A stretch of 64,000 nt of DNA, taken from assembly GCA_013397935.1 (NCBI GenBank), contig VZRN01003374.1, forward strand, positions 526,087 through 590,086. Reading direction: 5' to 3'. The notes under the pieces are model-generated. The model did no database searches. It was not told the DNA's origin and saw nothing but the letters and a program-made list of their open reading frames with translations. The position numbers were made by a program, and so were the translations under genes. Shown here in pieces: positions 14,307-24,267 of the stretch. This DNA is from Dasyornis broadbenti (lineage: Eukaryota > Chordata > Aves > Passeriformes > Dasyornithidae). Positions within the stretch are counted from its first letter, which is position 1; every line of letters starts with the position of its first letter.

Positions 14307-15544
14307 CTGAAAAATAAAAACAAACAGCCTCCACTCATTTATTTCATTTCAACAGTTCCGATTAACTACTAACTATAAATCAAAATCCATTTTCCAGCAA
14401 CAATCTGAAAGCATATGCTCTGAAAGGAAATACACAATTAGAGTTCAGCCAAGAAAAGATCTACGTTCTGAAGCATCAGGTGGACGGACATTCATGGTTC
14501 CTCTCCACTGAGAACATAGCACTAAAACTGAACATTGACAGAAACTGCTGGTCATTTGAAAAAACACAAGAACCCTTCAACGTCATTCAAGACCCCGCCA
14601 AATTCTCCCTTTAAACCATTTAAAAAAAACATTTAAAAATGAGGAAAAAGACCGTTTTATTCATCAATGTCTTTTTGCGTCACTTAATAAATGCCGTACA
14701 CACAGCAAATGAGGAATCATGCCAGTGGGAACTCTGCATTAAAAGACTGAAATCCAATGACACCTGAGAGTAGGCAGGTAATAGGGATGCGTGACAGTAG
14801 TCAGAATTAATTTTTCAGCATTATCTCCTGACTCAAATGTACACAGATCCTCAAGTTGGCGTGAACTGTGAGAGCTCCATTGAAGCCAAATGACAATTCA
14901 CACCAGCTGCAGATCCACACCCAGGTAGGCAATGACTATTTTTGAGAGATAACACTGCAAATTTATACCATGGATTAATAAATAGATTTAAAAAAACAAT
15001 ACCAAATCTAGATAAAAGATTTTCCTGTAGAAGTCTTGGTAGGTGATAATAATAGATTGCAATGCAGGTTGAATGTCACGGATGATTTTCCTTACGGCAT
15101 TTAAGATAAATTCTCCATGAGAGAGGAGCAATAGTGAAGAGGATTACTCTCTTCCTTACACTGCACAAGTTATACGCTAAAATACTACCATTAAACTGGA
15201 TAAAGGCATATTAGTGTCTTACATACTATATACAGTTATTATATAATCACACATAATTTATATATTTATGTGTTTATACCAACATGGTTAAGTGCTCAAA
15301 AGATCGATTTTACATTGAAGAAAACTAATAACAGACCGAAGTTTGGAAGGTTTCTTCACTTTTAAAGACTGATATTTGTATGAAAAACACCCTTATGCAT
15401 ATACATTTCAGGTTCTGAATTTTCGCAGTGTATGAAAACACTTCTACTGCGTATATATAAGCAAATCAAGAAATACATCCTTGTAAAAACATACAATCGT
15501 TTCTACAATGGTAATTATAATAATTTAAATATTTTTAAGTTCAC

Positions 15545-15689
15545 CTTTGGATAACATTCTGATCTTGCTTTTTTCACTGTTTTTATCTTTATTTTTATCC
15601 TTCTCTTTTTCTTTCTCGGAGTCATCTTTACTACATTTATCTTCTTCTTGCAAGCTAGGAAAACTTGAAAGCTGTAGTTGGATTGATTC
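15545..15689 (-). CDS. ARPP21: ARPP21 coding exon: charged Lys/Glu/Asp region
   Basis: This 145-base exon encodes residues 97-144 plus one base. It begins ESIQLQLSSFPSLQEEDKCS and continues into a very charged stretch (KDDSEKEKEKDKNKDKNSEK) that is probably disordered or an extended single helix, ending SKIRMLSK. The acceptor is TTTTCCCCAACAG|GAA and the donor is CAAAG|GTGAAC. Mammalian ARPP21 has the same order of blocks. Only the long, R3H-containing isoform should use this exon; the short ARPP-21 form diverges just before it. Confidence 0.97.
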
Positions 15690-17739
15690 CTGTTGGGGAA
15701 AAAAGATAGATAAATTATGGGCCAGATTCAGTAAGCTTCCCATGGCTTCCAACCTGCAGATATTGGCATTAAACTACGTATAGCTAGAAAAGTTGAAGCC
15801 AGATACATTTCTTTCCTATTTGAAAAATCGTATTTTTTAGCCAGGAGAATAATGACATCTTAGAGGCCAAATTCTAGTAGTAAGTAGGTATATCTTCTGT
15901 AATATTTTGAACATTATAAATTTTAGGCTACCTCTTTTAAGGGGACTATATTATTCTACACTTCAGTAATTCTCCCTTAAGACTTTTCAGAATAATGAAA
16001 TATATCTCATATGGCCTTTCTTAATTAACTCTATAATTTAATACTACCTACGTTAAGTGATTATCAATGGATAGATATCTGAAACATAAAACTTTTTTCC
16101 TTTCACTAGAAAATCTGCAGGTTGATAAGAATTGTTTTGCACATATAAGTGCAGTATCAACTAGGTGGGAGCCTTCTGGCTCTAACAGTAGAAGAGTGCC
16201 AGCAAATTTTATACTCAATCGGATACAAGAGGGCTTACTAACTTATCAGGTACTTAATAATTAAAGACATATGCAGATGTGCCTTTTGCAAAAGGGGGGA
16301 ACTGTGCCCTGTGATTTTTCAAGGATGTTGTAGTAAGTGAACTTCTCTAAGGCATCACAAATTTTACCCTCAAAAATACAATATTCCAGAGACTATGAGC
16401 CCCTTTCGAAACACGCTTCAGCTTTAAAAAGCTAATAAAAACTGAGAATTCAAGCTGGTTTGAATTTTCTGATTTTCTTTAAAGAACTTGTTTTCCTCTG
16501 CCTACAACATTACTTTATACTGGCTTTGTTTTAAGAAAACCCAAATTGTTTTCTTTTTAAGTTAACATGGCATAATTTATGTATTTCAAGAAATCCTAAT
16601 CTGATTGGACAAAATTGAAGGAAGCATACTTCTGTGTTTTATTCTTTTAAAGAACAAAAAAAAAAAAAAGCCCAAAAAAGTACTTTATGTTGAAGTAGTG
16701 TAAAAAAGGACATTTGAAGGAAGCTGTCACAAAACACCCTGGTAAAGCAGTTTTCTTTAATAGAAGAGAGTCCTGCACACTTGATAATTTTTTGACATCA
16801 TGTTAACAAAAACCTAATTCACCCATACTGATGAAAATGGGAGTTTTTTGAATGCTAGTAAATTCCCTTCCTTCACTATTTTTCAAAGAGTACTAGCATA
16901 CCAAAAGATCAGTAGAAAACTTTAAAGTAAGGGGTGTGTTTTTAAGCAGCCATTACGAATTCAAAAAATGTTTCCAGTAATTATCACAAATTTTAGGTTT
17001 CTGAATTTTTAAAAGAACTACAAATCAGCCATCACAACACACGTAAGACAAGATCCTAACAAAACAAGGTATCAGCATAAACATGCCACAGTAAGACAGA
17101 AATTGGTAACTCCTCGGCTTAATCATTATTGACTTTTTGTGAAGTTTGAATGTGGCACAAAAGACTTGAGATGAAAAGCATTGTAAAAGAGAAACAAAGA
17201 CCTGAACCCAAAATTTAACCTGACCTACCACCTTTAATCCTTACTTCTGTTAGTTCTGGCTGAGAGCGTTAGCCAAAATCTGAGCCCACAGAGGGAAAGA
17301 GCGGGAATTCCTGGTCATTTGAGGTAAGGACACATTGAAAAATGTTTCCTAACCTGCTCAGTTGTGCTCAGAGAACTAACACTGTGCCTGCTTTCTTTCA
17401 CTTCAAATGGCAGTTCGAGTTCTCATTCAAACAACAAACTTTGGATCAACCATTGCCAAATGACCCCAAAGGATAAGCTGATTCCCTGCACCGCCAAGAG
17501 CAGAGTGATTGTGCTGCTAGCTTTTCAACAGGAGAAAAATGTAACTGGCCACATTGTTCCCAGGATATTAATCCTAAACTTCACAGTGGTTCTTAAAAAG
17601 GCACTTATGAAAATAACAGACTTTACAGAAAAGCACATATATGAACATACAGTAAATACTGTTTTACATGTAACGCAATACTGATGTATTTGCACTAGAA
17701 AAAACACACAAAAGGGCTGTAGAGTCGTGAAAGCAAGTT

Positions 17740-18017
17740 ACTGTATATTTTCTTAGATTTTTATTGATTTTTCTCAATAATAAAATACAATATTAATAAA
17801 TACATTGATACAAGTATAGTGAACAACAAAATAGATTTTCAAATTGCAATAATACACTTCTTGGTCTATAGTATAACATTAAAGGCAACATTTCTTTTAA
17901 GTAAGGACATAGTGAACCACTGGATAAGCACTCAAGATCAAGTAATACAGGTAAACAAGTTTTTCCTTATACAGGAAAATGAAGGCAAGTATTCAAATAT
18001 AAATACAAACATCAAGT
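17740..18017 (-). other. ARPP21: Candidate alternative last exon and 3' UTR for the short ARPP-21 isoform
   Basis: What I see on the minus strand: a TGTACTGCAG acceptor, an in-frame ACT-TGA (Thr, stop) if joined to the exon at 19789-19878, about 250 bases of AT-rich untranslated-like sequence, a canonical AATAAA (17765 to 17760), and a U/GU-rich tract (TTTTGTGTGTTTTTTC, about 17698-17713) about 45 bases further on, where a downstream processing element is expected. What is known: mammals make an approximately 89-residue ARPP-21 that shares the N-terminal exons and, as I recall, ends in a few residues beginning with Thr. Here the product would have 97 residues. The acceptor's pyrimidine tract is weak, which fits optional use but also lowers confidence. 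The 3' boundary is approximate. Confidence 0.42.
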
Positions 18018-19788
18018 CTGCAGTACAATCCATACTCAGTAGTTCTGGCAAGGTACCATACATTCTCTGATAATTAATTCCCTGTGGTTTGTAAACCATG
18101 AAGATGAAGTAAAAATTAATAAAAAATAATTCCAAACTAAAAATAAGCTATTTCTCCTCTAAAGTGAAAGCAAAACAATTTGGTTGGCACAAAACTTCCT
18201 GCATCCTTCAGCCAGCCCAAGGAGGAGGCCACAGGTCCAGCTTTCCACGGCAAAGCTGAGCCACATCCATTAGTAAAAGGTCAGCAAGAGCAAAAGGGCA
18301 GTTCCTATCAAATTAATTAAACTAAGCCAATTGTTTCTTTAGAAAACAGATGCTGGGGTCAAGGGAGACATTTCACCTCCCATAAATATTTTAAGATGGT
18401 CAAAGAAATCTTTGCTAAGGCTGGTCAGTCAGGGAAGACCAAAGGCTGTGAGTAACAGGAACCCCTCCTCTGCCTGGTGTAAGGATAGGGATTTTGCCTC
18501 AACACCTGCCAGTCCCTCTGCAGTTTAGTACAGGTCCTGTGCAGTACATTATAAACTACCAGCAATGCTTAATACAATCTCTTTATATTGTTCTCCTTTT
18601 CATTCTCCATTAAACAATAGAAAATACAAACAAAATCAGAACAAAAGCCACGCATTTTGAGTAATGCAAATCAAGCGGAAAGCATCTACCTACAACAGAA
18701 CAACTGATAAAATAACCTGCCCATCTACTGCATAAGCATCATTGTAGAGCAGTAGAACATGTGGACGTCCTGCTGCTAAACAACTTGGTTTTTGGTCTTT
18801 CAATAAAATTTAAAAAAGTAGAAAAACCTCTCCTTACTTACGAGCTAAGAGGAGAGACAGATTTGCTTCATTTCAAGTCAATAGAGGAAACAGTGAGAAA
18901 GTACACTTAAATGTCTTTTTTTGTTTTTGTGCTAAGCTCACAAGAAGCCACTTGCTCAAGCTCTCTCGATGGCTGATTTCAATTGTACATAAACATCTCA
19001 TAAATTATAGGCAGTGTTCATCATATTTTGGGTTTTAGTTGGGGTTTCTTAATCCTTGCTCTCACTAGGCAAGCAAAGAGGAGTAACTGAGGCTTAACTT
19101 TAGCTTTTTGGAGTACTTTTTGAAGTTAGTCTACAAGGACTGCCACCAGCATTATTGTCCAAGGTGAGGAATGCAGAGGACAGAACTCTACCAGCTGCTG
19201 GGAATACAACACTACCAGTACAGATAAAGTCAAATACACGTTTTTTTGATATAAATACTAATTAACTGGTAAGTTACACCAAGAGAATAAAAAATTAATG
19301 CCACTCAGTAGGAGGCATCCTTGGCTCTACCAAGGTATTTTAGAGAGCAAAGGACTTTTGAATTTTACGTGAAGGGGGACACTGATATGAAGTCTTAGAG
19401 GAATCACAAATCAGAGCATATTCGTAACTGTGTTTGGTGCAGCCTCGAAAGAGATAGCCTTAGAGAAAAGAACATATTAATATTCTTTTTGATTGTTACT
19501 ATTTTTTTTTTAATTTTAAAAATCTGAATTCTTTTGAATTCTTTTCCATTTGCTGAAATTTTCAGGGGGTCTGGAAAAAAAAGCAAACAACACCCTGTGA
19601 TACAGTATAAAACTAATATTTCAAATAAAAGTTCACGCTAAACCAGATAACTCCATAAAAACACATTCACTGTCGGATGTAATTTTTCCCCCAAGAAAGA
19701 CATTGTTAAATGCCCAATTAAGTAACACAATCATGCAACTGAAGATGGAGGTCAACCATGCAGCTGACAGCAATGACTGCAAGTGTAC

Positions 19789-19878
19789 CTGATTGTCATG
19801 AAGATTTTCCGCTCCTGGGCGAGGGGATGACTCTTCACACACAGCAAGACTCCGCACGAGTTTTCCTTTAGCTCCTGA
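19789..19878 (-). CDS. ARPP21: ARPP21 coding exon: conserved SLAVCEESS segment
   Basis: This 90-base exon (phase 0 at both ends) encodes residues 67-96: SGAKGKLVRSLAVCEESSPR followed by PGAENLHDNQ. The 'KGKL-x-RSLAVCEESS-RPG' block is diagnostic for ARPP21. It follows the acceptor TCTCTTATTCAG and ends at CAG|GTACAC. It is shared by the long RNA-binding isoform and, in mammals, by the short calmodulin-signalling isoform. Its length is a multiple of three, so skipping would keep the frame. Confidence 0.97.
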
Positions 19879-20770
19879 CTGAATAAGAGAGAGAGAAAGC
19901 AAAACAGAAAACACTACTGCCGATCCCAAGCCACACAAGCTGCCCACATCAGCTGTTCCTAAATATCCCAAGTAACTATCACTTACCCAGTCTGCAAAAG
20001 TGCATCTGCCTTTTTGGCATGGATAAAAAAGGATTCTAAGCAGCAAGACATTTGCTACACAGGGAAGGTGGTAGGTTTCTTTTTGCTTTTATCATTTCAG
20101 CTACAGTTCACTCACTTCCACCAAAAATTCTAACAGCAAAAAACAGATAGTCCAATACTGAAAGGAACTTAACTCAAAGGTTCCTTTTGTCATTAGGTTT
20201 GGGGGGGTTTTTTGTTTGTTTTGGGAGGCCCTCTACTTCTTCTAGTAGTATTATATCCAAGGAACATGGACAATAAAATGTGCAGGTATTATGGATCTGC
20301 ACTTGAAAAATTAAAACAAGTTTTTTAGGGTTTTATTTCTTTCTTGAAGCTCCTTTCCACACCTGCCCCCACCTGTTTCCCCCTTAGGGAGCTAGTCAAC
20401 CTCTGCTTCTTTATGTCAAGATTTTTCCATTAAAAAAAAATTCCAACAGAAGCAATAACAACTAAAGCAAAAGGAGTGAACCTTTTCCTTCTCCAGTGGT
20501 GCATAGAAGCACACATGCTGTCTTAACACAGCAAGCCCAGCAGCATGAAAGTATGATGGATAAAGGGAAGCCTGACACATTATATCTGAAGGCAGTTCTC
20601 TGCCTTTGTGTAACAGGACTATGTGGTAGGGGGCAGGAAAAAATCCACAACAAAAACAAAAAACTCAGCCACACCAGTGATGAGAGAATGCCATTTCGAT
20701 TGTAGACAGACATTTAATTTAAATTCTTCATCCTACTGTCATGCTATTCCAAACAGAGATGGACCCTTAC

Positions 20771-20806
20771 CTTGGATCTCTTTTTCTGCTGATTTGCACC
20801 TCGTTT
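20771..20806 (-). CDS. ARPP21: ARPP21 coding mini-exon with the candidate PKA phosphorylation site
   Basis: This 36-base exon encodes KRGANQQKKRSK (residues 55-66), phase 0 at both ends, between acceptor CTATACCCAG|AAA and donor TCCAAG|GTAAGG. In mammals the corresponding segment ends RRKSK and holds the serine (Ser55/56) that PKA phosphorylates in striatal neurons after dopamine D1 signalling. Here Ser65 sits in KKRS, so the basic patch is kept but the two arginines upstream of the serine are lysines. The mini-exon can in principle be skipped without a frameshift. It is too short to be found by open-frame length and was placed by splice sites and by continuity of the protein. Confidence 0.93.
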
Positions 20807-21485
20807 CTGGGTATAGCAAAAAACAGAGAAGCAGTTATCACTTCAGTGGACAGTGGGCATGACCAGAGCATTACCAATAAATAGACTAAATCACTTCTAA
20901 CTGATGTTTTAAACCAATTGCTGACTGCAAAAGCAAGTTCCCCAAACCCAGTTCGGAAAGCAGGGAAAACCAAGAATCATCTCTGCTCATTTTCATTCAT
21001 TTTACAAACAGGTATAAACAAGAAAGAACACTATATAGTGTTCTGTAATTTTGCATACAATAAAAATGTAAGAAAAGGTATACTTAAGTAAATGCTCCCC
21101 CTCTCCAAATTCCTCTTAAATTGTGGTCTCCCCCTTTATTTTTATATTCGATTGAGCAAAAAGGATTAAAAACCCCTCATCCGATAAAGTCTTCTTATCA
21201 AATTACCTTCTTAGGCTTTGCATAACAACTTTTTGTTGGCAGTAACACCTACAAACCAAACCACACATTAAGTAATTATTCATTAGTATTACCTGTAAAT
21301 TCATGAGATCAAGGTAGTTTTCTAAATCCCCAAAAAGGGAAAACAGTCAAATATCTCACCAAGCTTTAACACAGATGTCTAGAAATTAACTTCTCAGAAA
21401 AAGTAATAACATGGACAGCAGCCTAAAGAGCTTGAAAGGTATAACAAATAACAGCATTTATTTTATAGTGAAATAAAAGAACCCG

Positions 21486-21506
21486 AAATAAATAAATAAA
21501 TAAATA
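21486..21506. repeat. (AAAT)n tetranucleotide repeat
   Basis: About five uninterrupted AAAT units lie in the intron just downstream of the first coding exon of ARPP21. Confidence 0.9.
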
Positions 21507-21648
21507 TTTTAGAAAGAAAAATATAGAAACCATCTCAAAATCATAAGAAAAAATAGAGGAAGTATAGGCAATGAAAGAACTCACAGAAATGGAAAAGCAA
21601 CAGTAACACATTGATATTTAACGCACCCATTCACTATTCCTGCCTTAC

Positions 21649-21810
21649 CTGCAGCTCTGTCTTGGAATCACTGAGCTTCTCCTCCTCTACTTCTGAGCTT
21701 TCAGATTTGTTAAGAACACAGTTGTCTGGGTTGGCTTCAGAGATGGCAGTCTCCTGCTCTTTTGCAGCTTCCTCTGCTGTCTCCTGGCTCAATTTACCTT
21801 GCTCAGACAT
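21649..21810 (-). CDS. ARPP21: ARPP21 first coding exon with the start codon
   Basis: The exon encodes residues 1-54, starting MSEQGKLSQETAEEAAKEQE and ending VEEEKLSDSKTELQ. This is the acidic, probably disordered N-terminus typical of ARPP21; the 'MSEQG' start and 'EQETA' block match the family. The ATG (21810 to 21808) has A at -3 (AGAATGT). An in-frame TAA lies in the 5' UTR part of the exon, so translation cannot begin further upstream in this frame. The donor is CTGCAG|GTAAGG. The protein is rich in Glu and Ser, and the insert from about residue 27 to 35 (ANPDNCVLN) appears longer than in mammals. Confidence 0.96.
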
Positions 21811-21848
21811 TCTTCCAGACAGAAATTAAAATAACAAGATTTGGTGAC
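21811..21848 (-). other. ARPP21: ARPP21 5' UTR part of the first coding exon
   Basis: A strong acceptor on the minus strand, TTATCTTGACCTTTCAG|GTCACC, lies 38 bases before the ATG. The UTR segment contains a TAA in frame with the ATG, 15 bases upstream of it. An alternative acceptor (CTGGAAG just before AATG) is possible but has a poorer pyrimidine tract. Confidence 0.7.
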
Positions 21849-22923
21849 CTGAAAGGTCAAGATAACCACGACACAAACACACACAAAAAAAAACATTGGG
21901 GGGTGAAATTTATTTTTTCTTTTAATTCCCAATTTCAGTTCCTTTGATAAACAACCCAAAATGTGCAGCTCAGGAGCGGACAACTATGTATGTCCCAGCC
22001 GAAGAGATGTACTGAATCAACAAGATTTGGTTACAGCAGAATTGTGTCAGGCTAAGCAAGCAGAGGTCCAATCTGAACAGTCTTTGCGAAGAGCAGATTT
22101 AAGGAAGGGTGCTGTGACTACCCAGCCCAGCCCCAGGACTGCCAAGGTGCAGGCAGGGACAGTAAGGGACTCTCTACCATGAAGCTCTGCAGCACCAGGC
22201 AAAAAGGACCATTCTAGGTCCCTGGCATCTTGGTGTTCCCCTCCTCTAATTTTACTTTTTTGGTTTTTTTTTCTTTTAATAAAAGATCATAGCCAAACAA
22301 ACAGAAATAAAACTCAAGCATGAGCAACAACACTTTTAGTATTCAGCCATGGGTTTTACACATAGCAGAAGCCACGGTGCTCACTACCACTATAAATATA
22401 TATTTTTTTTTTTACAAGGGGTAATAATTCAAGAATGAACTCAAAATTTGGCAATAAAGCTCTCAGGGTCAACATTTTCAGGGATCAAACCAACAGCTCC
22501 ATTATTAAAACCCTAAGCCTCTTCCCAAAACCCATGTCATTCTTCAGTACTAGGAAAATGGTACACGAAGCCCTTGGCAGGTACTTCTAGTGAAGAAATC
22601 TTAACTGAACTGCATTTACTCTCAGCTTACAATGGGGTTGTTGTACAGAAGCTTTAAAGACTTTTCAGAGTTAAAGCCTATTATTATTTTCTCTCTCTTT
22701 CTCTGCCCCCAGCTCCCTCCTGAAGACTCCCCCACTGATCAATTGTCAAATGAGACTCATGAATAATTTAACTTTTCTTTCCCCATCCATTTGGCTTAAG
22801 AAGCATCTTAAAGAAAAAAACTTGTATTTGAAATATTGAGTGATTTCAGGAAGGGTCTTTTGCAACACATCGCCACTTCTCAACAATGAAACAGAAGCTA
22901 TGAAGCAAAACCACACTTCGCCA

Positions 22924-22946
22924 TTTTTTTTTTTTTTTTTTTTTTT
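22924..22946. repeat. Poly-T tract (23 T)
   Basis: An uninterrupted run of T on the plus strand followed by 'acag'. On the plus strand this resembles a splice acceptor, but no plus-strand gene is visible here. Confidence 0.9.
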
Positions 22947-24235
22947 ACAGTTTGAAGTTAAACATTCAACAGAACTAGTTTAACTTACCTTTTTTTATTT
23001 AAGCCATGTTTTAAGTGGAAAAAATCTAAGTTATACTATGTTTTAAACACTTACTTCTTTCAGTTTTTGCTTTTATTTTCACACTGTAAGCAAATAAAAT
23101 TTCCTATATAATCTTCCTGTTTGAGAAAGACTGTGAATTTCACAAGAAATCAAGCTACATGGTTCAAAAACAAACTGAATGGAATATGAAACTAACCTGA
23201 AGCTTGACTTGCCTTACTGTGAGCTAATTTGTGATTCTCCTTCCTCCCACCGCTCTCCCCAAGAAGGCCGATGATTTTGGCTATTCTGCAGTTACAACTG
23301 AAACGTGAACTGCTTTGATGAAAATTCAAAACACGCTGAGTGGCAAGACCTTTAACTGGTCTGTTAAATAAACCTTTATTTGATACGGATTTTCATCAAG
23401 AAATGCACATGCACACACGAGCTCCTCACGAGCAGAGCAACCCGCAGCTCATCTACATGCTTACACAGTGCTCACGAAAACAATTACACTCGGATCAGCT
23501 GCACCAAAGAAGCCGTTTACCTGAAAAACTGCTATAATTCCAACTGCCTTTCTAGCGTCTTCTGTTGGTCTTTGCTGGTTAAGTCCACACAAATGATCAA
23601 TGGCAATGTGAGTCCCATGTCCCCATTAACAGTTCAGAATGCCAATCTCCATGCTGCTTCTTCGGAGAGCTTGACGCACCATAGTCAACCTGGAAAAGAC
23701 GAAAAGTAAATAAAACCGGCAATGATCATGGCACAAGGCAAGGATGCAATGGATAGGACCAGATTTCTAACACTAATGACCAGTTTCAAGCAAGTCACTT
23801 TCACAGCTTGATCCAGCTCCACCTGTCTCAAAACTGCCTGCTTCTTCTCTAATGAAGGCTAGAGCCGGCTGTTCAAGTCATAACAGCTCCTACGCAAGGA
23901 GCTAAAATTAACAATTGCATTATGCACTGAAGATTACTCATTTCAATTTTAACCTTTTTTAGCGAATTCCAGCACTTTTCATTAAAAAAAAAAAAGCATA
24001 TATACATATTTATATATAAGCTCATCTGTTTGCTTCAACAGAAATCAATGAGGGTATGAGGAAACAAGATCTGCCTGCTTTTTAACTATGGCTTCTGCTC
24101 CAATTAAAATTTCAGTAGTCAAACACTACTGAAAAAATAGCTAGGTGGGTACTTTTAGAAAGTGACCTGCTTCACAAAGGTAGTGAATTGAGATGTTCAT
24201 TTAATAAGCTGAATAAAAGCTGAAATGATCCAGAA

Positions 24236-24267
24236 TAGGAGGAGGAAGAGGAGGAGGAGAAGGAAGA
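24236..24267. repeat. GGA/GAA-rich purine tract
   Basis: An imperfect run of GGA, GAA and AGG triplets in intronic DNA. It is a low-complexity sequence with no coding support. Confidence 0.7.

Noticed and set aside
19633..20046. 137-codon minus-strand open frame that includes the 19789-19878 exon
   Set aside because: Only the central part is exon. The rest reads through the acceptor and donor into intron; the clear splice sites and the match to ARPP21 explain it.
22924..22950. Poly-T plus ACAG as a plus-strand splice acceptor
   Set aside because: No plus-strand gene or downstream donor supports it; homopolymer runs before AG are common by chance.
23035..23087. Candidate minus-strand micro-exon (CTTACAG acceptor, GAA|GTAAGT donor)
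   Set aside because: The sequence is very A-rich and a second perfect donor lies nearby. Chance matches are likely in such DNA, so I did not list it as a feature.
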